From NCBI RefSeq assembly GCF_001039265.1, contig NZ_LFEK01000123.1, positions 1 through 5,525 of the forward strand: a stretch of DNA of 5,525 nt. The letters are read 5' to 3'. The translations under genes were made by a program, and so were the position numbers. The notes beneath the pieces were generated by a model, which did no database searches, was not told the DNA's origin, and was given only the letters and a program-made list of their open reading frames with translations. The DNA comes from Synechococcus sp. GFB01 (lineage in GTDB: Bacteria; Cyanobacteriota; Cyanobacteriia; PCC-6307; Cyanobiaceae). The first letter of the stretch is position 1, and the number at the start of each line of letters is the position of its first letter. This document shows positions 1-5,525 of the stretch, piece by piece.

Positions 1-137
1 CCCTGCTGCTGCGGCCGGCGCTGCTGCTGCCCGCCCTGCTGATCGCCCTGCTGCTGGCGCTGGCGGAGCGTCAGCTGGCCCGCTGGCAGCGGGGTCTCGA
101 GCAAGGCAGCGGCCAGCCGCCCCGCAACCGCGCCTGA
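1..137 (+). CDS. C-terminal end of a membrane protein (partial, start outside the window)
   Basis: An open frame enters from the left edge (first full codon at position 3) and ends at TGA 135-137, leaving 44 residues. The first 20 or so are almost entirely Leu, Ala, Ile and Pro and would form one membrane-spanning helix. A basic, Arg- and Gln-rich tail follows (ERQLARWQRG and onward) and should lie on the cytoplasmic side by the positive-inside rule. A last hydrophobic helix with a short Arg-rich tail is common in ABC-transporter permeases and many other inner-membrane proteins, and too little is left to choose between them. I do not recognise the family. The long run of CTG codons is normal for a leucine-rich helix in high-GC DNA. 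Confidence 0.6.
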   Translation, partial: LLLRPALLLPALLIALLLALAERQLARWQRGLEQGSGQPPRNRA

Positions 138-168
138 TCCCAGCCAACGCGATCAATCCCGGCCGGTT

Positions 169-196
169 GCTGATGAATCAGCGATGCTGATCGCTG
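169..196. repeat. two overlapping, mutually exclusive inverted repeats
   Basis: Positions 169-182 read GCTGA-TGAA-TCAGC, a 5-bp stem with a 4-base loop. Positions 179-196 read CAGCGAT-GCTG-ATCGCTG, a perfect 7-bp stem with a 4-base loop. They share bases 179-182, so only one can form at a time. They lie 42-59 bases after the stop of the upstream membrane-protein gene and 64 or more bases before the next start. No T-run follows the second stem, so it is not a standard intrinsic terminator. It could be an RNA structure at a transcript end or a protein-binding site, or it could be chance. Confidence 0.3.
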
Positions 197-242
197 CCGC
201 CCTTCCGTTGGCAAGTCGCCCGGGCCGACCTAGCAGGAAAGC

Positions 243-248
243 AGGAGG
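243..248 (+). promoter_or_regulatory. Shine-Dalgarno sequence of the gene at 260
   Basis: A full AGGAGG lies 11 bases before the ATG at 260, the only strong ribosome-binding match near a start in this window. The spacing is a little longer than the usual 5-9 bases. The match favours 260 over the downstream in-frame ATG at 305, which has no comparable sequence before it. Confidence 0.55.
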
Positions 249-259
249 GTGGTGCCGCC

Positions 260-586
260 ATGGCCGCAGCTGAACCGGACCGCGACCGCTGCAGCGATCC
301 GATCATGCCCCACGCGGCGCCGGTCCACGACGACCAGGGGCGGCTCACCTACATCGGTGACGACGGCCGCCGCTACGTGGTGGGACTCCCGCCCGACTGC
401 GACGAGGCGCGCATCGAGGAGGTGATGGATCGGCTGCGCGCCGGATCCGGCCTGTTCCAGCGGATCGAGCAGCTCAGCCGCCAGTGGTTGCGGGAGGTGG
501 CGTGCACCGATCTCGATGCCCACGAGGCCCTCACCCTGCTGCTCACCAGCCTCGAAACCGCCCTCGAAGACACCGACGCCCCCTAG
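260..586 (+). CDS. small hypothetical protein, 108 aa
   Basis: I do not recognise this protein. The ATG at 260 is chosen because AGGAGG precedes it at 243-248; the next in-frame ATG (305, residue 16) would give 93 residues beginning [12 protein letters not shown]. The chain is acidic and soluble, with no signal peptide or membrane helix. Residues 23-45 ([20 protein letters not shown]) look like a short beta hairpin. From about residue 49 to the end the sequence looks helical, with regularly spaced Leu, Ile and Trp ([30 protein letters not shown]). The plausible alternating pattern, good start and tight junction with aroB support a real gene. Its TAG stop (584-586) overlaps the aroB stop on the other strand. 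It may be a lineage-specific cyanobacterial protein; its function is unknown. Confidence 0.72.
   Translation: MAAAEPDRDRCSDPIMPHAAPVHDDQGRLTYIGDDGRRYVVGLPPDCDEARIEEVMDRLRAGSGLFQRIEQLSRQWLREVACTDLDAHEALTLLLTSLETALEDTDAP
583..586. other. shared stop codons of convergent genes (CTAG)
   Basis: The palindrome CTAG holds both stops: TAG at 584-586 ends the plus-strand small gene, and the complement of CTA at 583-585 is the TAG of aroB. There is no intergenic space, so any transcription terminator for either gene must lie inside the coding sequence of the other. Confidence 0.9.
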
Positions 587-1701
587 CCGGCCAGGCGCCG
601 GCAGGCGGCCAGCACCTGCTCGCCGCTCACATCGCCGCGGATCTCCACCGCGCCGATGGCGGTGGGCAGCACGAAGCGCACCGTGCCGTCGCGCACCTTC
701 TTGTCGCCCTGGAGGCAATCGAGCACGGCGCTCTCCTCCAGGCGGGGCCAGCGCCAGAGCAGCCCGGCGGCTTCGATCAGATCGAGCTGGCGCTGCTGGT
801 CGGCGGCGCTCCAGAGCCCCATGGCCACGGCGATCTCTCCCGCGGCGGCCATGCCGATCGCCACCGCCTCACCGTGCAGCCAGGTGCCGTAGCCGCAGAG
901 GGTCTCCACCACGTGCCCGAGGGTGTGGCCGTAGTTGAGGATCGCCCGCAGACCGCCCTCGCGCTCATCGGCCGCCACCACCTTCGCCTTGGCGGCGGCG
1001 GAGCGCTCCAGCAGCGTCTGCAGCAGCTCGGGACCCACCCCCGCCATGTCGGCGATGCCGCCGGCGGCCTCGAGCCGGGCAAACAGCTCGGCATCGCCGA
1101 TCACGCCGTACTTGATCACCTCGGCCATGCCGGCGCGGAACTCCCGCCCGGGCAGGGTGGCCAGGGTGGTGGGGTCGATCAGCACCAGCTTCGGCTGGTG
1201 AAAGGCGCCGATCAGGTTCTTGCCGCCCGGGTGGTTCACGCCGGTCTTGCCGCCGATCGCCGCATCCACCATCGCCAGCAGGGTGGTGGGCACCTGCACC
1301 ACGGCGATGCCGCGCAGCCAGGTGGCCGCCGCGAAGCCGGCCATGTCACCCACCACGCCGCCGCCGAGGGCCACGATCAGCGAGCCGCGCTCGAGCCGCT
1401 GCGCGAAGGCCGCGTCGTGGATCCGGGCCACCGTGGCGGGGGTCTTCTGCTCCTCGCCGGCCTCGATCACCAGCCGGCAGGCCGCCAGACCCGCAGCTTC
1501 CAGGCTGGCGAGCGCCGCGGCGCCGTAGTGCTGATCCACCACCGGGTTGGTCACCAGAAGCACCTTCGTGCCGGCCTTGAAGCCGCGGGCAAGGATCCGC
1601 TCGCCCAGCTGGGCGAGGACGCCGGCGCCGATCACCACCGGATAGGGGTTGGCGCTCAGCGCCACCTCGATCGTGCGGCAGGTGGGAAGCGCGATGGTCA
1701 T
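583..1701 (-). CDS. aroB: 3-dehydroquinate synthase
   Basis: This enzyme converts DAHP to 3-dehydroquinate, the second step of the shikimate pathway to aromatic amino acids, folates and quinones. It is cytoplasmic and uses NAD plus a divalent metal, usually zinc or cobalt. The 372-residue length is normal. The N-terminal nucleotide-binding half carries EAGEEQKT (80-87), the NAD loop GGGVVGD (113-119), Arg130, PTT (138-140) and the signature [12 protein letters not shown] (145-156) with Asp146 and Lys152. The C-terminal half supplies the metal ligands Glu194 (in AEVIKYG), His259 (in NYGHTLGH, with His263) and His276 (in HGEAV). All residues I can check are present, so it should be active. The ATG at 1701 fits the family's N-terminus, but no clear Shine-Dalgarno sequence stands before it. 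It is divergent from the gene at 1800 and converges tail-to-tail on the small gene at 260-586. Confidence 0.98.
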   Translation of the reverse strand: MTIALPTCRTIEVALSANPYPVVIGAGVLAQLGERILARGFKAGTKVLLVTNPVVDQHYGAAALASLEAAGLAACRLVIEAGEEQKTPATVARIHDAAFAQRLERGSLIVALGGGVVGDMAGFAAATWLRGIAVVQVPTTLLAMVDAAIGGKTGVNHPGGKNLIGAFHQPKLVLIDPTTLATLPGREFRAGMAEVIKYGVIGDAELFARLEAAGGIADMAGVGPELLQTLLERSAAAKAKVVAADEREGGLRAILNYGHTLGHVVETLCGYGTWLHGEAVAIGMAAAGEIAVAMGLWSAADQQRQLDLIEAAGLLWRWPRLEESAVLDCLQGDKKVRDGTVRFVLPTAIGAVEIRGDVSGEQVLAACRRLAG

Positions 1702-1799
1702 GGGGCGCGGGGCCGGGCCTGGCCTCCGAGGCTAGATGGCCGATCCAGCCCGGCTGCAGGCCACGCCTAGGGTTGGCCGCAGCTTCCGGTCGCGCCTCC
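1702..1799. promoter_or_regulatory. divergent intergenic region between aroB and the gene at 1800
   Basis: These 98 bases separate two genes read in opposite directions, so both promoters are expected here or just inside the flanking starts. No convincing sigma-70 pair is visible. The best candidate for aroB is a minus-strand TAGCCT (1729-1734), which fits the loose TAnnnT form of a -10 box and lacks a recognisable -35. The region is rich in G+C and in short GGCC/CCGG self-complementary pieces. I place the promoter here by gene arrangement, not by motif. Confidence 0.35.
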
Positions 1800-2339
1800 G
1801 TGAACCACACCGGCCCGATCGATCCCGCCCTGATCGCCGCCTGGCACCGTGCTCTGGCCGCCTGGGCCGGGCAGGGCCGGCTGGCACGGGCCGCCGCGAT
1901 CGCCCTGGATCTGCCCGCGGATCATCCCGGGCTCGGCCGGTTGGAGCAGAAGCTGGCAGCGGGCGACTTCGCTGACCTGCCGCCGATCCGCGACCTCGAC
2001 TGGGAGGCCATGGAGGGCATCCCCTGCGCCTATCTGGAGCAGGAGCGCCTGATCCTGATCAACCGCGACTGGCTCGAGGACGCCCTCGAGGAGCAGGTGA
2101 TCGCGGTGCTGAGCGAACAGCTCGGCCACCATCTCGATGCCCTGTTCAACTCCCAGGACACGGCCGGTGATGAGGGCGAACTCTTCCTGGAGTGCCTGCG
2201 CGGCGATCCTTCCGAGGAGCTGATCGCCGACCTGCGCAGCAGGGGCGATGCCGTGACCCTCCGGCTCCACGGCGCCCTGGTCGCCGTGGAGGAATCCGGG
2301 GCGGGAGCCCATTGCCTGGACCCCCGCGACCTCGACTGA
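1800..2339 (+). CDS. solitary module resembling a domain of large cyanobacterial surface/secreted proteins, 179 aa
   Basis: The GTG at 1800 gives 179 residues beginning MNHTGPIDPAL. A TTG at 1773 would add nine low-complexity residues. Neither start has a good Shine-Dalgarno sequence, so the start is uncertain. Residues 1-50 look helical and Ala-rich. From about residue 52 to 165 the sequence matches, from memory, a module I associate with giant cyanobacterial RTX- or cadherin-type proteins: GDFADLPPI, then YLEQERLILINRDWL, a VLSEQLGHHLDA motif (about 103-114), TAGDEGELF (121-129), and a closing strand pair with LRLHGALVAVEE (about 154-165). In those proteins the central motif often reads LEEIGH and recalls a zincin helix. 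Here the protein has no signal peptide, no calcium-binding repeats and no partner domains, so it is a free-standing, probably cytoplasmic version. Its function is unknown. The gene itself is well supported; the family link is a recollection. Confidence 0.75.
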   Translation: MNHTGPIDPALIAAWHRALAAWAGQGRLARAAAIALDLPADHPGLGRLEQKLAAGDFADLPPIRDLDWEAMEGIPCAYLEQERLILINRDWLEDALEEQVIAVLSEQLGHHLDALFNSQDTAGDEGELFLECLRGDPSEELIADLRSRGDAVTLRLHGALVAVEESGAGAHCLDPRDLD

Positions 2340-2355
2340 ACGGTCACCCGGCCTC

Positions 2356-2610
2356 CTACTGGCGGGCGAGGATCTGGCGCATCCGCTCCTGCAGGTCCTC
2401 GATCGGGGTGCCGGTCACATCCACCATGGCGCGCCGGATGCGGCCGCCGTAGGCGAAGGGGGGCTTGTAATCCGGCAGGGCGGGTGAGCCGGGATCGGCC
2501 CCCACCGCCACCCCTGCCGCCAGGCCGAGGCTGAGCGGGATGGTCACCGGCAGATCGCCGGCGCCCACCGGCTGGCCATCCACGAACAGCTGCACCCGGG
2601 CCGGGGTGCC
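2356..2610 (-). pseudogene. displaced C-terminal end of the sulfatase (84 codons, shifted frame)
   Basis: After the break at about 2611-2613, the minus strand is open in the next frame for 84 codons to TAG at 2356-2358. It encodes residues that fit the end of the sulfatase's C-terminal beta domain: GTPARVQLFVDGQPVG, then PVTIPLSLGLAAGVAVG, PFAYGGRIRRAMVDVTG and a short amphipathic helix IEDLQERMRQILARQ. It has no start of its own. The sequence looks undamaged apart from the shift, with no further stops or odd residues. Restoring one base gives a continuous 784-residue protein (699 + 1 + 84). It ends 16 bases from the stop of the convergent gene at 1800-2339. Confidence 0.85.
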
Positions 2611-4709
2611 GCGCCGTTGGCGAGGTCGGCGGGGCCGGTGGGGGTGAACTCGGCGCTCACGATGTGGTGGCCGGCCGGCAGGGGGCTGTCGGAGCGGATG
2701 CGGAAGAACTGCTCGGCCACGTAGTTGTAGCCGTAGGTGAGCAGGCCGTTCTGCACGTAGAAGGCGAAGCCGCCGTCGTTGCCGCCCATGCTGAACAGCA
2801 CCCCCTCGGCTCCGGCCTCGGGCACCTCGACCTCCACCGAGATCGAGTGCGGTCGGTTCAGCACCCGCGGCGCCGCGTTGGTGGGCACCATCTGGGTGCC
2901 CGGGTAGTAGATGAAGCGCTGCCGATCGGCGCTGATCTGGGGGCGTTCCTCGGCGAAGCGCTGCACGCCGCGGCTGTCGATCGGCAGCACCTTGTACTTG
3001 CCGGCCTCCACGTACCACATGCCGATCATCGCGATCAGCCGGTCGCGTTCGGCGGCGGCCAGGTCGCGGGTCTCGGCGAAATCCTCCTGCAGGTTGTAGA
3101 GCTCCCAGCCGTGGGCATCGAGCTGGGTCAGCTGGTCGTAGCTGATCGGATCGCCGAAACGGCGTCCCGATTCCACGAACGACGTGCCCGGCCAGGGGCA
3201 CACGGCCCGCCAGCCGTCGTGATACAGCGCGCGGTGGCCGAACATCTCGAAGTACTGGGTGAGATGCAGGCTCGCAGCCGCCGGGTTGCCGAAGCAGGAG
3301 CACAGCGAGAACCCCTCGATCGGGCTCTGGGTCACGCCGCGGATCGTGTCGGGCGGCTCGATCCCCAGGGCCTCGAGCACGGTGGGCACCATGTCGATCG
3401 CATGGCAGTACTGGGAGCGGATCTCGCCGCGGGCGGCGATGCCCTGCGGCCAGCTCACGATGAAGGGATCGCTGGTGCCGCCCCGGTAGGTCTCCCGCTT
3501 CCAGCGGCGGAAGGGGGTGTTGCCGGCGTGGGTCCAGCCCCAGGGGTAGTGGTTGAAGTACTTCGGGCCGCCGATGTCGTCGATGGCGGCGAGGTTCTGC
3601 GCGAGGTTCTCCGGCACGTTGTTGAAGAACTTGCCCTCGTTCACCGAGCCGGTGGGACCGCCTTCGGAGCTGGCGCCGTTGTCGGAGATCACCATGATCA
3701 TGGTGTTCTCGTATTCGCCGATCTCCTTGAGAAAGGCGATCAGCTCGCCGATGTGATGGTCGGTGTGCTCGAGGAAGCCGGCGAACACCTCCATCATCCG
3801 GGCGTAGAGGCGCCTCTCCTCGGCCGACAGCGCGTTCCAGTCGGGCACGTCGGGATCCTGGCGCGAGAGCACCGTGCCTTCCGGGATGATGCCGAGCTCC
3901 TTCTGGCGGGCGAAGGTGCGCTCGCGGTAGGCCTCCCAGCCGTCATCGAACTGGCCCCTGTACTTGTCGGCCCACTCCTTCGGCACGTGGTGGGGAGCAT
4001 GCATGGCCCCGGTGCAGAAGTACATGAAAAATGGCTTGTCGGGCGCCACCTGCTTGGCGTCGGCGATCATCGCCTTCGCCTTCTCCACCAGATCGGGGGT
4101 GAGGTGGTAGCCCTCCTCCGGGGTGCAGGGGGGCTCCACCTGGCCGTTGTCGCGCACCAGCTCCGGGTAGTACTGGTGCGTGTCGCCACCCATGAAGCCG
4201 TAGAAGCGCTCGAAGCCGCGCCCCAGGGGCCAGCGGTCGTAGGGGCCGGCTGCGGAGGTCTGCTCGGCGGGGGTGAGGTGCCACTTGCCCACCGCATAGG
4301 TGTTGTAGCCCTGCTGCAGCAGGATCTCGGAGAGGAAGCCGTTCTCGAACGGGATCAGGCCGTTGGCGCCCGGATAGCCCATCGACCCCTCGGTGATGCA
4401 GGCCAGGCCGTTGGAGTGGTGGTTGCGGCCGGTGAGCATGCAGGAGCGCGACGGCGAGCAGAGCGCCGTGGTGTGCATGTTGCTGAAGCGCAGACCCTCC
4501 GCCGCCAGGGCGTCGAGATGCGGCGTGGCGATCGGGCTGCCGTAGCAGCCGAGCTGCCCGAAGCCCGTGTCATCGAGCACGATGAACAGCACGTTCGGCG
4601 CCCCCTCGCGGGCCCGGTTGGGTCTCGGCCAGGCGGGCACCGACACGTCGGCGGTGCGGCCGATCACCCCCGGGAAGCTGGTGCCGGGCTTGTATTCGAG
4701 CAGGGACAT
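2544..4709 (-). CDS. arylsulfatase (sulfatase family), C-terminus lost by frameshift
   Basis: A type I sulfatase hydrolyses sulfate esters with a formylglycine made from an active-site cysteine. Visible landmarks are metal-binding Asp46-Asp47 in VLDDTGFGQLG, the signature CSPSRS (84-89, Cys84 to be converted) followed by TGRN, GKWH (141-144), MHAPH (His237), ISDNG (Asp343-Asn344) and Lys404 in RRWKRETYRGG. All expected catalytic positions are present. Residues from about 620 form a beta-rich, concanavalin- or LamG-like C-terminal domain, as in the large (about 780 aa) sulfatases of actinobacteria and proteobacteria. The opening EYKPGTSFPGVIGRT fits that subgroup and is no signal peptide, so the enzyme is probably cytoplasmic. 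The frame is correct to Gly699; the next 22 residues are out of frame and end at TGA 2544-2546. No clear Shine-Dalgarno sequence precedes the ATG. No formylglycine-generating enzyme is encoded in the window. The substrate cannot be told. Confidence 0.93.
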   Translation of the reverse strand: MSLLEYKPGTSFPGVIGRTADVSVPAWPRPNRAREGAPNVLFIVLDDTGFGQLGCYGSPIATPHLDALAAEGLRFSNMHTTALCSPSRSCMLTGRNHHSNGLACITEGSMGYPGANGLIPFENGFLSEILLQQGYNTYAVGKWHLTPAEQTSAAGPYDRWPLGRGFERFYGFMGGDTHQYYPELVRDNGQVEPPCTPEEGYHLTPDLVEKAKAMIADAKQVAPDKPFFMYFCTGAMHAPHHVPKEWADKYRGQFDDGWEAYRERTFARQKELGIIPEGTVLSRQDPDVPDWNALSAEERRLYARMMEVFAGFLEHTDHHIGELIAFLKEIGEYENTMIMVISDNGASSEGGPTGSVNEGKFFNNVPENLAQNLAAIDDIGGPKYFNHYPWGWTHAGNTPFRRWKRETYRGGTSDPFIVSWPQGIAARGEIRSQYCHAIDMVPTVLEALGIEPPDTIRGVTQSPIEGFSLCSCFGNPAAASLHLTQYFEMFGHRALYHDGWRAVCPWPGTSFVESGRRFGDPISYDQLTQLDAHGWELYNLQEDFAETRDLAAAERDRLIAMIGMWYVEAGKYKVLPIDSRGVQRFAEERPQISADRQRFIYYPGTQMVPTNAAPRVLNRPHSISVEVEVPEAGAEGVLFSMGGNDGGFAFYVQNGLLTYGYNYVAEQFFRIRSDSPLPAGHHIVSAEFTPTGPADLANGAAPRPGCSCSWMASRWAPAICR
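2611..2613 (-). other. frameshift site in the sulfatase gene (one base missing)
   Basis: On the minus strand the coding sequence reads AAC GGC, then GC, then GGC ACC CCG GCC. The left part is in the catalytic-domain frame and the right part is in the frame of the true C-terminus. One base is missing from a GC-only stretch (GGCGCGGC). Adding a single C would give Asn-Gly-Arg-Gly-Thr-Pro and restore the whole frame. There is no slippery heptamer of the A- or T-rich kind used for programmed shifting. Confidence 0.8.
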
Positions 4710-4811
4710 GGGCTGGGCCGAGGCCGGACACGCCCCTCAGTGCTAGCCGTGGGGTGAGGCCGCCACAACGCCCGCGTTACGAACCCGGCGGGTCGATGCC
4801 CGGGTCACGGC
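4710..4811. other. intergenic gap between the SnoaL-like gene and the sulfatase
   Basis: These 102 bases lie between two genes read leftwards. I see no terminator with a T-run, no RNA gene and no convincing promoter. There is a weak CCTCA/TGAGG inverted repeat around 4734-4760 with a long loop. The gap could carry a promoter for the sulfatase or could be a leader within a common transcript. Confidence 0.3.
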
Positions 4812-5210
4812 CTATTCGAGCGGAATCCCGAGCTGGCGGGCCTGACTGGCAGCATCGCGGGCTCCCCAGCGGCGTCGGATCCTGCCGCTCGGGTCGATCT
4901 CGAACCATTCCATCGCCACCAGCTCGTAGGAGCGGCCGGTGGGTTCACGACCGAAGGCCGGGGCGCGGAACGTGCCGGTTTCGCGGTAGCGGGCCGCCAC
5001 CACCGGTCCCTCGGCGATCAGCTCCTCGATCGTGAGCTGCATGCCGTAGCCCTCGATCAGCTGGCGCCAGATCGGCTCGACACGCTCGAACGTTCCCCTG
5101 CCGAGCACACCCTGGATCTCGGCATCGTCGGCCAGCAGCTCCCGCATTGCCGTCAGGTCGCCCCGGTTGAAGGCGTCCACGTAGGCCCGCACCACCGCCT
5201 TCGGATCCAC
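4812..5210 (-). CDS. SnoaL-like / NTF2-like fold protein, 132 aa
   Basis: The length and layout are those of small SnoaL-like proteins, a cone-shaped alpha+beta barrel whose members include polyketide cyclases, isomerases and many proteins of unknown role. The N-terminal helices show the usual pattern YVDAFNRGDLTAMRELLADDAEI (about 10-32 in the chain). The barrel strands follow (VVAARYRETGTFRAP, then SYELVAMEWFEID), and the family's closing RRWGARDAASQARQLGIP (about 113-130) resembles the W...D...QLG ending of this group. The start is GTG at 5210, with AGAGG four bases upstream as a usable ribosome site. It is likely cytoplasmic. It lies between a TauE/SafE transporter and a sulfatase on the same strand, with gaps of about 100 bases on each side. 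The substrate or binding partner cannot be read from the sequence. Confidence 0.85.
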   Translation of the reverse strand: MDPKAVVRAYVDAFNRGDLTAMRELLADDAEIQGVLGRGTFERVEPIWRQLIEGYGMQLTIEELIAEGPVVAARYRETGTFRAPAFGREPTGRSYELVAMEWFEIDPSGRIRRRWGARDAASQARQLGIPLE

Positions 5211-5313
5211 GCTGCCTCTGCCGCGGCTGCGCCAGGGGTAGCTTCCCCTCGCCCGCTTCGCAACCCCGAGGCGATCCAGCCGGCTGGCGATGCGGAGGCC
5301 CCGCCGCTCACGT
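5211..5313. other. intergenic gap between the TauE/SafE-type gene and the SnoaL-like gene
   Basis: This gap of 103 bases contains a perfect 12-base palindrome CCAGCCGGCTGG (5276-5287) flanked by direct GCGAT repeats, and a small AGGGG/CCCCT stem (5234-5249). Neither has a T-run on the minus strand. Nothing here identifies a promoter with confidence. The palindrome might bind a dimeric regulator, but in DNA this rich in G+C it may be chance. Confidence 0.3.
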
Positions 5314-5525
5314 CTACCGGGCCAGCAGCATCCTGAGGCCGATCGCCACCAGGGCCCCGCCGAAGATCCGCCCCAGCACCAGGTTGGGGATCTGGATGGC
5401 CAGCCGCGCGCCCGGCAGGCTGCCGACCAGGAAACCGAGGCAGACCAGCGCGGCGATGCGGATGTCCACGTCGCCCTGTTTCCAGTAGGTCCAGGCGGCG
5501 AGAATGCCGATCGGCGGCACCATCA
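5314..5525 (-). CDS. TauE/SafE family membrane transporter, C-terminal part (start outside the window)
   Basis: The frame is open from the right edge to TAG at 5314-5316, giving about 70 residues of the C-terminus. An ATG at 5523 is probably internal, because the family is normally about 240-270 residues long and the frame is still open at the edge. The visible part holds two or three membrane segments: PPIGILAAWTYWKQGDVD, a second at AALVCLGFLVGSLPGARLA, and a last at LGRIFGGALVAIGLRML, ending in a short basic tail. The order of a PP-x-G motif, a Gly-rich GS-x-PGA-x-LA segment and a closing helix ending in GLRML is typical of TauE/SafE proteins, which include putative sulfite and sulfoacetate exporters, though many members have unknown substrates. 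It lies upstream of the SnoaL-like gene and the sulfatase on the same strand. Confidence 0.85.
   Translation of the reverse strand, partial: MVPPIGILAAWTYWKQGDVDIRIAALVCLGFLVGSLPGARLAIQIPNLVLGRIFGGALVAIGLRMLLAR

Noticed and set aside
484..1770. A 428-codon open frame on the plus strand, antisense to aroB
   Set aside because: It is a shadow of aroB, rich in His, Gly and Ala, and matches nothing known.
1773..1799. TTG at 1773 as the start of the gene ending at 2339
   Set aside because: TTG is a rarer start, adds only low-complexity residues and has no ribosome site before it. GTG at 1800 is preferred, though also without a clear ribosome site.
1346..1810. A 154-codon minus-strand frame overlapping the start of aroB
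   Set aside because: From about its middle it reads aroB in the wrong frame (Arg/Gly/Pro-rich), so it has no independent support.
2600..2625. Programmed ribosomal frameshifting in the sulfatase
   Set aside because: There is no slippery heptamer and no obvious stimulating structure. Sulfatases of this family are not known to use it, so a deletion or sequencing error is simpler.
2664..4757. A 697-codon open frame on the plus strand, antisense to the sulfatase
   Set aside because: It lies wholly opposite a gene with all the sulfatase catalytic motifs. Its translation is the His/Val/Gly/Ala-rich composition typical of an antisense frame in high-GC coding DNA, with no recognisable domain.
5234..5249. 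AGGGG/CCCCT stem as a terminator of the TauE/SafE-type gene
   Set aside because: The stem is only 5 bp and no T-rich tail follows on the minus strand.
5276..5287. Perfect palindrome CCAGCCGGCTGG as an operator or terminator
   Set aside because: It has no loop and no T-run, and short GC palindromes are common by chance in this DNA. It is recorded only within the gap entry.

Overview
The window is about two-thirds or more G+C, with gene-dense, strand-switching chromosomal DNA. I read it as a high-GC picocyanobacterium of the Cyanobium/Synechococcus type. That assignment is an inference: it rests on the base composition and on one gene (about 1800-2339) that resembles a domain I know from large cyanobacterial surface or secreted proteins. 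No RNA gene, CRISPR array, insertion sequence or phage gene is visible.

Layout. Positions 1-137 hold the end of a plus-strand membrane protein. A 122-base gap with two overlapping inverted repeats leads to a small unrecognised plus-strand gene (260-586). It converges on aroB (minus, 583-1701), and the two genes share a CTAG in which each has its stop codon. AroB (3-dehydroquinate synthase, shikimate pathway) keeps every catalytic residue I can check. Divergent from it is a plus-strand gene (GTG start at 1800, end 2339), which looks like a free-standing copy of a cyanobacterial multidomain-protein module. It converges on the sulfatase with a 16-base gap.

The right-hand part is all on the minus strand. 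Read in the direction of transcription it holds a TauE/SafE-type transporter (cut by the window end, terminating at 5314), a SnoaL-like protein (5210 to 4812) and a large sulfatase (4709 downward). The gaps are about 100 bases, so a shared transcript is possible but not shown. The sulfatase catalytic domain is intact, with the C-x-P-x-R formylglycine site. A one-base deletion at about 2611-2613 throws the last 84 codons out of frame, so the protein as written ends early at 2544 after 22 unrelated residues. The lost C-terminus is still perfectly readable in the next frame, which suggests either a very recent mutation or a sequencing error.

How the genes relate: aroB is housekeeping and appears unconnected to its neighbours. 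The sulfatase and the TauE/SafE transporter could share an organosulfur theme, with SnoaL between them, but this is a guess from proximity. I do not see a clearly new biological system. The items most worth checking are the sulfatase frameshift and the solitary domain protein with its altered motif.
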